Below are positions 15,329-24,428 of a stretch of DNA of 64,000 nt, one piece after another (position 1 is the first letter of the stretch; each line of letters begins with the position of its first letter). This DNA comes from Hoyosella sp. YIM 151337 (GTDB taxonomy: Bacteria > Actinomycetota > Actinomycetes > Mycobacteriales > Mycobacteriaceae), in contig NZ_JAPEIQ010000044.1 in assembly GCF_026041215.1 (NCBI RefSeq), positions 62,001 to 126,000 on the forward strand, written 5' to 3'. The notes below the pieces were generated by a model. That model ran no database searches, was not told where the DNA came from, and was given only the letters and a program-made list of their open reading frames with translations. The translations under genes were made by a program, and so were the position numbers.

Positions 15329-16702
15329 GTGCTCGCTTACACCCGCAAGTCAGGCGCCGCTATCACCACCGCCGTCGCCGCGGCTTTCCTTCTCGCCGCC
15401 TGCCAGTCGACCCCCGTGGATGAGGAGACCGCTCCCCCGCCTGCGGCTGGCCCGGATGACGAGGTGACTGCCGCGAGCTTCGAAGTGTGGGCACTCGACC
15501 AGGCTGACACCGTCGAGGACGGCGGCGGGCTGCTGTACATCTGGAACGGGGACGAACTGGGCAGCGATGCGCCCTCAGACGCAACCGCTGAAGTCATCGA
15601 TCTTGGGGCCGCCGCGGAGGCCGCGGGGTGCGAACTCGCGCAGCGGCCGCACATGGTTCTGCCAAACAATTCAACGCCACCGACGCACATGATCATCTCC
15701 AATGTGGCGTCCGGTGATACTCACTTCATGGACATCGAGACCCGCGAAATCACCGGCTGTGTCAACACGGCTGAAGGGTTTGACGGTGCGGGCGGCTCGC
15801 ACGCGGCGCATGCGAGCGTCGCGAGCCCAGATGACAGCTTCGTCATCGTTGCTGACATGAATCACGGTGACGACTCCGGCTTTCTCCACAAGATCCAGAC
15901 GGACTTCAGTTCGGACTCCTACGAACTCATCGAAACACTTGTGCTGGAGGATTACGCGGCTGAACTCGACAGTGACTTTGTTCGTCCGATCTGCCACGAG
16001 TTCACCTCTGACGGGCGTTTCGCCTACGTCACCCTGGCTCAGGGCGGCCTCGTGATTGTGGATACCGGGACTGCTGACGGAAGCACGCCCATGGAGGTGG
16101 TGCGAGTACATCCGGCGGACACTATGCCGGGTGCCGGGTGCGGTGCGTTCCCTGTCTCGGATGACGTGATGCTCACCAACGGGGAAAGTGGCGCCTCCGG
16201 AGGTGACGATTTCTTGTTCTTCCACAACACCAGTGGCGTCAACGACGGGGACTTCCCTGCACCCTTCACACTTGAGTTGCCCGGGGAGGATACCCACGGC
16301 ACAGCCTTCTGCACCGATGCAGACGAGCGGGAGTACGCGCTCACCTTCATGCGCGTGAGCAACGACATCAATGTCGTTGACATCGAAGCACGCGAAGTTG
16401 TCGCGACAGAATCGATGGCTACTGGCTTCAGCCCTAATCCTGCTCCTGATCTCGCCTACCACAGAGACGGAAAGATCTACGTCAGCCTGCGCGGCGCGGA
16501 GCCGCTGACAGCCATCACAAGCCTGGTCGATGCCGATCGTACGCCTGGCGTGGCAGTCCTCACCGTCAGCGACGATTGCCGCACCTTCACGTGGACCGAA
16601 AACGACCTGCTCACTATGGAAGACAACCCCAACACGGTGAACGTCGACGGAAACGAGGTTTCCGCAGCAGATCCGCACGGACTGGCGGTGATCGAACGCT
16701 AG
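15329..16702 (+). CDS. Secreted lipoprotein, predicted beta-propeller, function unknown
   Basis: A 457-residue protein with a lipoprotein signal (lipobox LAAC, Cys25), an acidic/proline linker and a series of repeated beta-sheet blades (THFMDIETREITG, RFAYVTLAQGGLVIVD, NDINVVDIEAREVV). These blades resemble YncE, lactonase or selenium-binding-protein-like propellers. Scattered His and Cys (SHAAHAS, DMNHGDD, ICHEF, GEDTHGTAFC, DPHG) could form a metal site at the propeller centre, as in the AztD metallochaperone, but I cannot prove homology. An in-frame GTG at 15251 lies inside the upstream hairpin; GTG 15329 has GAAGGG eight bases before it and gives a proper signal peptide. Confidence 0.7.
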   Translation: MLAYTRKSGAAITTAVAAAFLLAACQSTPVDEETAPPPAAGPDDEVTAASFEVWALDQADTVEDGGGLLYIWNGDELGSDAPSDATAEVIDLGAAAEAAGCELAQRPHMVLPNNSTPPTHMIISNVASGDTHFMDIETREITGCVNTAEGFDGAGGSHAAHASVASPDDSFVIVADMNHGDDSGFLHKIQTDFSSDSYELIETLVLEDYAAELDSDFVRPICHEFTSDGRFAYVTLAQGGLVIVDTGTADGSTPMEVVRVHPADTMPGAGCGAFPVSDDVMLTNGESGASGGDDFLFFHNTSGVNDGDFPAPFTLELPGEDTHGTAFCTDADEREYALTFMRVSNDINVVDIEAREVVATESMATGFSPNPAPDLAYHRDGKIYVSLRGAEPLTAITSLVDADRTPGVAVLTVSDDCRTFTWTENDLLTMEDNPNTVNVDGNEVSAADPHGLAVIER

Positions 16703-16723
16703 TGAGCGCGTGCTACGCCCGGA

Positions 16724-16757
16724 TGCGCTGACGGCAACGGCCCGAACAATCAGCGCA
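16724..16757. terminator. TGCGCTGA/TCAGCGCA hairpin between convergent genes
   Basis: Perfect 8-bp arms with an 18-base loop, filling the gap between the propeller lipoprotein stop (16702) and the dedA-like stop (16758). It lacks a T-run. A bidirectional terminator is plausible from position; the long loop makes it weaker than the 8707 hairpin. Confidence 0.4.
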
Positions 16758-17378
16758 CTAGTCGGCCAGCTTGCGCTGCATCAACTTGTGGAGGCCAAAA
16801 ACTACGGCAACCACTACTACCGCGACGATGCCCGCCACCGCGGCGGCTGCTCCGGGATCGCTGCGCACCAAACCTCCTGCGATGGCGCCGAACGACGCGA
16901 ATATCCCGATCCACGCTGCGGCGCCGACGCCCCACCACAGCATGACGCGCCGGTAGGAGATGCCGTGCGCGGCCGCGATGAAGGGGGCAAACGCATGCAT
17001 CAGCGGGAGCACGATCGCGAGCGCGATAACCGGTCCACCACCGCCGCTGTGCAGATATTTTTCCGTGCGCTGCCACACTGAGTGCCAGCGGGGACGGTGC
17101 TGTGCCCACCCTTTGATCCGGGCACCGAAGAGCGCGCCGAGGCCGTAGCCGATCGTGGCTCCGCCGATACAGCCGAACACCCCCGCTGAAATCACCGCTA
17201 CCAGTTGTGCTGGGTGATCGACGCTGACGCCAGCGATAAGCACGGTGATGTCGCCTGGCACGAACGGCCCAACGAAGGCCGTGGTGTGGACGAGCATGAG
17301 CGCCGCGAAGATCACCGCGACGAGTGCGGGATGCTGAGCGGCGAGGCCGTGGAAAAGCTCGATAATGTGGACTTCCAC
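16758..17378 (-). CDS. DedA family membrane protein
   Basis: A 206-residue polytopic membrane protein of the DedA/SNARE-associated superfamily. It has the characteristic GPFVPGDITVLIAG segment at about 37-50, GYGLGALFG near 76-84 and a re-entrant region with LPLMHAFAPFIAAAHG. DedA proteins support membrane-potential homeostasis, and some act as undecaprenyl-phosphate or phospholipid flippases. It starts (GTG) 25 bases after the giant ATPase stop on the same strand, so it is probably the last gene of the NfeD-flotillin-ATPase operon. No clear ribosome-binding site is visible before the chosen start. Confidence 0.85.
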   Translation of the reverse strand: MEVHIIELFHGLAAQHPALVAVIFAALMLVHTTAFVGPFVPGDITVLIAGVSVDHPAQLVAVISAGVFGCIGGATIGYGLGALFGARIKGWAQHRPRWHSVWQRTEKYLHSGGGGPVIALAIVLPLMHAFAPFIAAAHGISYRRVMLWWGVGAAAWIGIFASFGAIAGGLVRSDPGAAAAVAGIVAVVVVAVVFGLHKLMQRKLAD

Positions 17379-17403
17379 TCAGCAATCGTGTCACACGGCG
17401 CCG

Positions 17404-20400
17404 TTACCGTTCTCGAATAGCCGATTCGATTCCGCCGACGCGGTCCGCAAGCAGGCCGACTGCCCCGACCGCGCGTGTGACCGGGTCGTCCTCCGCACCG
17501 CCGAGTGCCTGCGCACGCCGGAAGCCTTCCTTGACAGTTTCCCAGCGCCGCTGCTGTTCGGGAGTAAGCCGACCGCGGATCTCGCCGAGCTTGAGCAGGT
17601 TGGATTCGGCGCCCGAGGTCAGCGTTTGCGCTTCACCGAGGTAATGGTCGTCGATGACGGCTTCGAGTTCTTCGTCGTTCATGACGGGGGCGATGCGCTC
17701 CGCCAGTCTCCCCATGTTGCGATATGAGCCCTGCAGCTGGAACGGCGGCTCTGTCCGGTTAGCATCAGCGGTTGCCGCGGACGCGATGTATGCCTGGTTG
17801 ACCGCCAGCACGACCTGCTGAACGCGCAGCATTTTCTTCATCACAGCGAGCACTTCGTCCATTTCCGCGGCCGAATACGGGTGCTGCAGCTGATCTGGCC
17901 GGGCGGTGCTGTCGCCGCGGGCGAGACGGACGATCAGGTCGATATCTGAGCGCTCACGCGCCGCGAGCGGTGCGAGCACTTGATTCGACGTCAGTGCGTT
18001 CTCGATGTAGCTGAGGGCGAACAAGTCCTCCCGGCCGGACAGGACGTCGCCAAGGTTCCATACGTCAGCGCGGTTGGCGAGCATGTCGGGAATCCGGAAC
18101 CGTTTGCCTTGCTCCGTGTAGGGGTTACCGGCCATGCACACCGCGAATCGCTTGCCTCGCATGTCGTAGGTGCGAGTACGCCCGTTCCACACGCCTTCCA
18201 TCCGGCGCTGGGCGTCGCACAGAGAAATGAATTTCTGCAGCAGTTCAGGGGAGGTGTGCTGAATGTCGTCGAGGTACAGCAGGACGTTGTTGCCCATCTC
18301 GAGCGCAAAGTTGATCTTTTCAACTTCTTGCCGGGCCGTCGCGTTCGGCGCTTCCGCGGGGTCGACGGAGGTGACATGATGTCCGAGCGCTGGGCCGTTC
18401 ACCTTGACGAATACGACCCCGAGCCGGTTAGCGACGTATTCCATCAGCGTCGTCTTGCCGTACCCGGGTGGACTGATGAGAAGCAGCAGACCTGACTGGT
18501 CGGTTCTGCGGCCATCCCCGGTTGCTCCGAGTTGTTTTGCGAGGTTGTCACCGATCAGCGGTAAATACGCGTCATCGAGCAACCTGTTGCGCACGAAACC
18601 GCTCATCACGGTGGGCGCATACTCGTCGAGACGCAGCCGCTTCCGTTCCCTGACGACCAGCTCGTTGCGCTGACGCTGGAAAGCACGGTATCCCGGGACG
18701 CGAACCGCGCGGAAATGCCCGGTCCTCGCCAGCAATTCGTCGAGCCGGAAGGTCAGCTTCCGGCCTTGAATGCGGGGGTGCGATCCCAGCATCGGTTCGG
18801 CAGTGCCGGTGATACTCGCAGACGATTCGTACCGGTCGAGACGGGTGCCGGTGACTTCTATCGCGACAGCTTCCGCGAGGTCGCCTTCGGTTGCGGCGCT
18901 TTCATCGGGTGCGGAGTCGCGCGTGGCGATGAATGCAGTCAGCCATGCACGCACCAACTGCAGACGCGCGGACACGTCGCCTTCCAGTGCTCGCAAATCC
19001 TCGTCGAAATCCATCCTGGACTTTGCGGCCGCGCCGCCGAGGGCACGATGGAAACGGTCCAGCAGGGTGCGGGCACCGTTGCTGCTGACAAAGCGCGCGG
19101 AACCAGCAGCCAGCTCTTCAAACAAATACTCGCCCACGAGTTCCTGATCACCCGGTGCAACGAGAATGTCGTGGGCCGCACTGAAGCGCGTGACAGCTGC
19201 GGATAGTTCGTCTGCGAGTGCGTCCACAGCTTCGGTGCGGCCGAAAACGTTGCGGGCCCGGTGCAACGATGCAGCGCGGGTCTCCCACGCCGAGAATTGT
19301 TCGGCACCCGGACCGTCCGGCCCATAAGCCCAGAAAAGCTGGGCTGCCGCGCGCGCACCCGGCGAGTATCGCAGCAACTCTGCACCCGCATGAAGACGCA
19401 GGACCTCGCTCAGTATGCGTGCCGCATCATGGTCGTGGACGCCGCGCTCGTAGCCTTCGTCATAGCGTGCCTCCGCAGCGCGCCGGACGAGGGCCTCTAG
19501 CTCCCCGTCCGCGACGAGGGCTTCGCGCAGTTCGTCGGCCGTGCCACCACGCTCCGCCTCAGCAAGCAGCGCCGCAGCGAGGTATTCGCCGCGGTACACA
19601 TCGTTCGTCTCCGATACGAGCAGCTGGTTCCAGTAGGGCGCTGTCTGCGCAAACTCCGGGTCTGTGACGTCCGCCCGGTAGTCCGTGCCGGTGATCGCGA
19701 AGGCCATACGAGTGTCACCGTCAGCACCGTGTGGCACGAGTGTGAGGTCCATGGCTTGCGTGTTGACGGCAAACCGGTGCTTCCCCAATCGGATGGTTTC
19801 GCCACCGTCGGCGTAAAGGTCCTGACGGTCCCGCAGCGACCGGCCGGCCTCTTGCCGCGCGGCTTTGATGCGGCCCTCGATCTCTTCCGCGCGGACCGAG
19901 TCGCCGATTTCCCGCAGGTCACCGGCGAGGCTGCGGAGTTTCGCCACCATCGGGTCTGACGCGAAGTATGTGTTTACCTCGTCGACCGTGTTCATCCCCG
20001 CGACGCGGCGGCTGACGGAGGCGATGATGCGCTGCGCAGAGTCCGCGAGCCGGTCCGCGCGCCGGGACCGCTCGTCCAGCAGTGCCTGTTTACGTGAGGA
20101 GAAGGCCTCGTATACGTCCTCGCGTTTGGTGCTCAGTTCGTCGAGAAACTCGTCGAACTCACTGAACCGGGATTCGAGGTTTTCGAGTTGCAGCAGCAGG
20201 CGGCCGAGTTGTTCGTCGCATGCATCCGGGGAGTCCGCCACTGCAAGTGCTCCCGTGATCGCTTGCCCCAGTAGCCCGAACTCGGCAGCGAACTCCGCGC
20301 GGCCTTCGCGCGTCAGCAGTTCTTTCCGGCGGGATTCAACCGTGGCGCGAGCACGGTTGACGCCTGCGAGCACCTCCCCGATTCGTTCGAGGATCCGGGT

Positions 20401-22404
20401 GCGCACTACCGCGTCACCGATCTCCAGTGACGAGACAATCTGCGTCACGACCTGCAGACCATCAGCTTGCTCCGCGAGTCGCGCGGTAATCGGCTGGGCC
20501 GACGCGACGGTGTCGATGCTGTCCGCATCATCGATGAGCTGACTGATGTCGCGGTGGAAGCTGTCGAACGCGTCGTCACCGCTGAGAAACTCGACTGCGC
20601 GGCGGCCCGAGTCGCTGAGCGCCTCTGACAGCTGCTCGTCGAGCCCCTCGAGACGCGCTGTGTCCACGTAGCGCATATCGCGCAGCGTGATGAGGTGGCC
20701 TTGCTGTTTGCGGAGGTCGGCGAGCAGCGTTACCCAGCCGTCGGCTGACCGGGGCGCGCTCCCCCGGCTGATCCGGATAAGTGAGGCGATTTCGGCTTCA
20801 GACTCATCCACTGCGCGGTCTGCCTGAGCCGTGAGCGCCGACACCTTTTCGAATTCGTCGATCACCCGCTCGGCGGTCTCTTTGAGGTCACGTAAGGGCT
20901 GGAGCAGGTCGCCCGCTTCCTCACTGCCAAGCCAGTGATAGTGATCGCTTGCCCGCGTGGCGGCGGCGATCATCGCTTCGAACACCGCTGTGGCTGGTGT
21001 CATTTCACCGACCATACGGGCGAGGGAAAGGCAGTCGGAGATACCGCGCACGAGGTCGGCATTGCCGATACGTTCCAGCGGTCCCGTGCCTGCGGGCTGT
21101 GCCGCAGCGTAGACGTCGGATTCGTACGGGGTTTGCCACACCTGCATCGGGTGGACGCGAGTGGGCTCATCCGAGTCTGCCCGGAACACCACGAGCGTGC
21201 CGTCATCGAACAGCGAATACCCATGGCACGGAACGGGATTCGCGGCTTCTTTCCGGATGACGTTGTAGGGAAGCAGCAGCGTGCGCCCCTCTTTCCGGGC
21301 GTGAAAGACGTAAAGGACATCCTCACCGTTTCCGGAGCGAATCACACGCTCGAACTCGAGGTCCGCCGTATCGGTGTCGAACGTGCGTGCGCTTCCGGTT
21401 TCAAGGTAATAGCCGCCTGGAAAGATCAGGCCCTGATCCTCGGGCAGTCGGCGACACGCCTGCCCGATTCCGTCGAGACGCTCAATGTCTTTCGTGCGGG
21501 TGTTGAAAACGAGATAGCGCCAGATCTTCTCGTTGTAGGGCCGGATCTTCAGCAAGATGAGCGGACCCACCTCCGCGAAGTGGACGTCCGCATCGGCGAG
21601 GCTCTGGAGCGGCTCGTCAACGGGCTCCTGATAAATGCCCTCGCCGCTCTCCGAGTTGTCTTCGACCTTGATCGTGAGGTTGCCGCCAACAGTTTCAACG
21701 AACACCTGGCCGCGAATCGAGATATGCGGATGGCGGCCCAGAACGTGGTCGTCGCGGGTGGTTTCAGTCCACTCGAAGTCGTGCTGCGCCGGGAAGACGT
21801 GATCGCGTTCGCCGCGGTTATCCAAATACGTGACGGTGCCGTCGGTGCTGATTCGCCACCTCAGCACCTTGACATCTTCGGTGCGCACACCGGTTTGGAA
21901 GATTGCGAGCAGCTTCCCTTCCACTCGTCGAAGCTGCAGCAGTCGCGTTTCGCGATAGTAGCGGTACAGCTCAGCGAAGTGCCGCTGAAAGGTGCTGTCC
22001 CGCAACAAGCCTGGCATCTCGTCGGGAGCTTCGTCGAAGCGGAACGTATCACCGTCCCGTACGAATCGGTGCAGCGAGAAGACGTCGTCGACAGTTGTTT
22101 CCGGCTTCAGGCCAATGAACACGTTGTAGCCGAACAGCATGAGGCCACCCTCGCCCCCTGATGGGAGCGCCACAATGTCGCGAGGGACGCAGTTGTGTTC
22201 AGTCCGGATGCGTTCGGTTCCGATCAGGCGGAGTTCTGATCCGCCGAACACCTCGACGCGTCTCGCGTTGAGTGCTTCCGCTCGGCGGGCGAGTTCTGCC
22301 GCGTGCTGGGCGAGTCGGCTGCGCAGCACCTCATAAGTGCCGCCCTCAAGTTCGGCCTCGCCAGTCCGGGCTTCGGGTGAGCTGACCGGTGTGGACGACG
22401 TCAT
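17404..22404 (-). CDS. Giant AAA-type ATPase, DUF3686-like 'DNA repair ATPase'
   Basis: A 1666-residue protein. About 30-430 is a beta-rich domain resembling the DUF3686 family, annotated as 'ATPase involved in DNA repair' on thin evidence. About 440-900 is helical and coiled-coil-rich. About 900-1250 is a further helical region, and the C-terminal third holds an AAA module: Walker A SPPGYGKTT with Lys1317, Walker B LLYLDDIQHT with Asp1379/1380, then FAVCMAGNPYTEQGKRFRIPD (sensor region). ATG 22404 overlaps the flotillin stop by four bases, so synthesis is coupled. The family usually travels with flotillins, suggesting a membrane-associated remodelling ATPase rather than a repair enzyme. Role unproven. 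Confidence 0.85.
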   Translation of the reverse strand: MTSSTPVSSPEARTGEAELEGGTYEVLRSRLAQHAAELARRAEALNARRVEVFGGSELRLIGTERIRTEHNCVPRDIVALPSGGEGGLMLFGYNVFIGLKPETTVDDVFSLHRFVRDGDTFRFDEAPDEMPGLLRDSTFQRHFAELYRYYRETRLLQLRRVEGKLLAIFQTGVRTEDVKVLRWRISTDGTVTYLDNRGERDHVFPAQHDFEWTETTRDDHVLGRHPHISIRGQVFVETVGGNLTIKVEDNSESGEGIYQEPVDEPLQSLADADVHFAEVGPLILLKIRPYNEKIWRYLVFNTRTKDIERLDGIGQACRRLPEDQGLIFPGGYYLETGSARTFDTDTADLEFERVIRSGNGEDVLYVFHARKEGRTLLLPYNVIRKEAANPVPCHGYSLFDDGTLVVFRADSDEPTRVHPMQVWQTPYESDVYAAAQPAGTGPLERIGNADLVRGISDCLSLARMVGEMTPATAVFEAMIAAATRASDHYHWLGSEEAGDLLQPLRDLKETAERVIDEFEKVSALTAQADRAVDESEAEIASLIRISRGSAPRSADGWVTLLADLRKQQGHLITLRDMRYVDTARLEGLDEQLSEALSDSGRRAVEFLSGDDAFDSFHRDISQLIDDADSIDTVASAQPITARLAEQADGLQVVTQIVSSLEIGDAVVRTRILERIGEVLAGVNRARATVESRRKELLTREGRAEFAAEFGLLGQAITGALAVADSPDACDEQLGRLLLQLENLESRFSEFDEFLDELSTKREDVYEAFSSRKQALLDERSRRADRLADSAQRIIASVSRRVAGMNTVDEVNTYFASDPMVAKLRSLAGDLREIGDSVRAEEIEGRIKAARQEAGRSLRDRQDLYADGGETIRLGKHRFAVNTQAMDLTLVPHGADGDTRMAFAITGTDYRADVTDPEFAQTAPYWNQLLVSETNDVYRGEYLAAALLAEAERGGTADELREALVADGELEALVRRAAEARYDEGYERGVHDHDAARILSEVLRLHAGAELLRYSPGARAAAQLFWAYGPDGPGAEQFSAWETRAASLHRARNVFGRTEAVDALADELSAAVTRFSAAHDILVAPGDQELVGEYLFEELAAGSARFVSSNGARTLLDRFHRALGGAAAKSRMDFDEDLRALEGDVSARLQLVRAWLTAFIATRDSAPDESAATEGDLAEAVAIEVTGTRLDRYESSASITGTAEPMLGSHPRIQGRKLTFRLDELLARTGHFRAVRVPGYRAFQRQRNELVVRERKRLRLDEYAPTVMSGFVRNRLLDDAYLPLIGDNLAKQLGATGDGRRTDQSGLLLLISPPGYGKTTLMEYVANRLGVVFVKVNGPALGHHVTSVDPAEAPNATARQEVEKINFALEMGNNVLLYLDDIQHTSPELLQKFISLCDAQRRMEGVWNGRTRTYDMRGKRFAVCMAGNPYTEQGKRFRIPDMLANRADVWNLGDVLSGREDLFALSYIENALTSNQVLAPLAARERSDIDLIVRLARGDSTARPDQLQHPYSAAEMDEVLAVMKKMLRVQQVVLAVNQAYIASAATADANRTEPPFQLQGSYRNMGRLAERIAPVMNDEELEAVIDDHYLGEAQTLTSGAESNLLKLGEIRGRLTPEQQRRWETVKEGFRRAQALGGAEDDPVTRAVGAVGLLADRVGGIESAIRER

Positions 22405-24401
22405 GGCTTAGCGTTTGCCACCGGGACGTCGGCCAGCCCGAGCTTCCGCGCGTTGCCGAGCAACTGGCGCAAACCTTCTGCCTGCGGGCCGCCCTGGTTG
22501 ATGAGCTTCAAGAGGAGGGCAGAAACGGTGAGGTTCTTGACGTCTTCCGTCCCGGCCGATTCGAGGACCCGCGACAGGTCTCCGGCGAAGCTCTGCGTCC
22601 CATCCAGCCAGTCTTTGCCGAGGACTTGAGCGACTTCGGAGTTGTTGACGAATCCGTCGACGCCCTTGCCGAGCGCGATGGATCCCATGAGGCGGTCGAA
22701 GAAGACGCTCTCACCGCCGACGATGTTGATGTCGGCCTCTTTGAGACCGGCTGCGAGCACAGCGGCTTGGTGTTCAGCGACCTGCCTGTGCACATCAATT
22801 CCCGCGAGCCGAACGTCCTTCTCGAGTTCGAGTCGCAGCCGGTACTCTTCGTGCTCCCGGGTCGCAGCATCGAGCTTCGCCATCGCGTCAGCTTTCTCAG
22901 TGAGACCTTCCGACTCGGCTTTCAGCTTTTCCCGGACAGCGTCGGCAGCGGCGAGTGCCTTCTCGCGGTCAACCTGGGCTTCCGCGCGGCCGACCTTTTC
23001 GATCGCGTCCGCATCGCGTTCACGCACCTGAACTTCAGCGAGACCCTGGGCCGCTGTTTCGGCCTGCTGTCCCTCAGCGAGCCGGATCTTGGCGCGCGCT
23101 TCAAGCTCGGCAGCCTGCTGGGCTGCCTCGGCAAGCGTGAGACGTTCTTTCGCTTTGTGTTTCGCCGCCGCCTCTGCCGCTTCGGCAGCTTTGATGTCTT
23201 TAACGAGGTTTTCTTGTGCTTCGGCTTCGGCGCGGATGACGATCGCCTGGCGGTCACGCTCCGCAGCTTCGACGGCGCGCAGCCGGTTGATGCTCTCTTC
23301 CTGCTCCGCGACAGTCTTATCGACGGCGATCCGTTCCCGTGTCGCCTCCGACACCGAGCGGCGTTCCGTTTCGACCTCACGGTCCTTAGCGATGCGCTGC
23401 AGCTCGGTTTCGCGCTCGCGGTTGATCACTTCGAGCAGGCGGTCTTTCTCGATGCGCTCGGTTTCGACCGCGATGACGCGTTCGCGGTTCTTTTCAGCAA
23501 CCGCGATCTCGCGCTGCTGGTTCTGGGCCTGCACACCAATCTGTTCCTCGGTGCGGATGCGAGCGCCTTCCGACTTGAGCCGCTCTTCCGCCTGCACACG
23601 CTGTGTTTCAGCCTCCTCACGCGCTACCGCCGTTTCAACTTCCCGGCGCTGTTTCGCTTCCGCGTCAGCCTGCTGCCGCTCCAGCTCGAGAATCGCTTCC
23701 CGCGCTTCGACGTTCTGGCGGGTGATCTCTTTTTCTTCGTTGCGCCGGTAGTCGTTCGTGCGGACGTTCTCGATCGCCGTGAGTTCGGTGATCTTACGAA
23801 TGCCCTGCGCGTCGAGAATGTTCTTCGGATCGAGCTGGGACATCGGAGTCTGCTCGAGGTAGTCGATCGCGGCGTCTTCGAGACTGTAACCATTGAGATC
23901 GGTGCCGATTACCCGGACGATCTGATCACGGAACTCGTCCCGTTTGGTGTACAGGTCTTCGAAGTCGAGGTGCTTGCCAACCGTCTTCAGCGCTTCCGAG
24001 AATTTGGCGTTGAACAGGGCCTGCAGCGTGGACTGGTCACTCGCCCGCTCGGTACCGATGGCTTGTGCCACCTTGATGACGTCCTCGATGGTCTTGTTGA
24101 CGCGAACGAAGAACGTGATCCTGATGTCCGCGCGAATGTTGTCGCGGCAGATCAAGCCATCGTGGCCGCTGCGCTCGATTTCCATCGTCTTGACCGAGAT
24201 GTCCATCGTTTCGGCCTTGTGCAGGATGGGCAGCACCACAGCGCCGGTGAAGGTGACGTCAACCTTCTTCAGCTTCGAGACGATCAATGCGCTGCCTTGC
24301 GGCACCTTGCGGTAGAGGCGCGTCACCATGAAGATCACCGCTAATACGGTGAGCAGGATGGCCGCTATGACCACACCTAAGCCGGCAGCGATCGTATCCA
24401 C
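22401..24401 (-). CDS. Flotillin family protein (YqiK-like SPFH/band 7)
   Basis: A 666-residue membrane-anchored scaffold. A transmembrane segment is at about 8-28, followed by an SPFH/band-7 domain at about 35-200, then a very long Glu/Arg/Ala-rich coiled coil at about 215-560 and a globular C-terminus with NIVGGESVFFDRLMGS. This is the flotillin-1/YqiK pattern; such proteins assemble into cages or rafts that organise membrane proteins. The GTG start is preceded by GGAGGAAAGAGG. It lies 27 bases after the NfeD-like gene and overlaps the giant ATPase gene. E. coli yqiJ-yqiK has the same NfeD-flotillin pairing. Confidence 0.9.
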   Translation of the reverse strand: MDTIAAGLGVVIAAILLTVLAVIFMVTRLYRKVPQGSALIVSKLKKVDVTFTGAVVLPILHKAETMDISVKTMEIERSGHDGLICRDNIRADIRITFFVRVNKTIEDVIKVAQAIGTERASDQSTLQALFNAKFSEALKTVGKHLDFEDLYTKRDEFRDQIVRVIGTDLNGYSLEDAAIDYLEQTPMSQLDPKNILDAQGIRKITELTAIENVRTNDYRRNEEKEITRQNVEAREAILELERQQADAEAKQRREVETAVAREEAETQRVQAEERLKSEGARIRTEEQIGVQAQNQQREIAVAEKNRERVIAVETERIEKDRLLEVINRERETELQRIAKDREVETERRSVSEATRERIAVDKTVAEQEESINRLRAVEAAERDRQAIVIRAEAEAQENLVKDIKAAEAAEAAAKHKAKERLTLAEAAQQAAELEARAKIRLAEGQQAETAAQGLAEVQVRERDADAIEKVGRAEAQVDREKALAAADAVREKLKAESEGLTEKADAMAKLDAATREHEEYRLRLELEKDVRLAGIDVHRQVAEHQAAVLAAGLKEADINIVGGESVFFDRLMGSIALGKGVDGFVNNSEVAQVLGKDWLDGTQSFAGDLSRVLESAGTEDVKNLTVSALLLKLINQGGPQAEGLRQLLGNARKLGLADVPVANAKP

Positions 24402-24428
24402 AGTGTTTCCTCTTTCCTCCGGGCCTCG

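Noticed and set aside
15671-16678. A 335-codon minus-strand frame opposite the propeller lipoprotein
   Set aside because: Same antisense effect; the plus-strand frame has a signal peptide, ribosome-binding site and beta-repeat pattern, while the antisense protein has none of these.
20935-22161. A 408-codon plus-strand frame opposite the giant ATPase gene
   Set aside because: High-GC third-position bias produces long antisense frames. The translated product shows no domain pattern, and the opposite strand carries a continuous 1666-codon gene with ATPase motifs.
22389-24344. A 651-codon plus-strand open frame exactly opposite the flotillin gene
   Set aside because: The flotillin coiled coil is rich in Glu, Ala and Arg codons, which leaves the antisense frame free of stops. 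The antisense product is low-complexity and matches no family, whereas the flotillin has clear domains.
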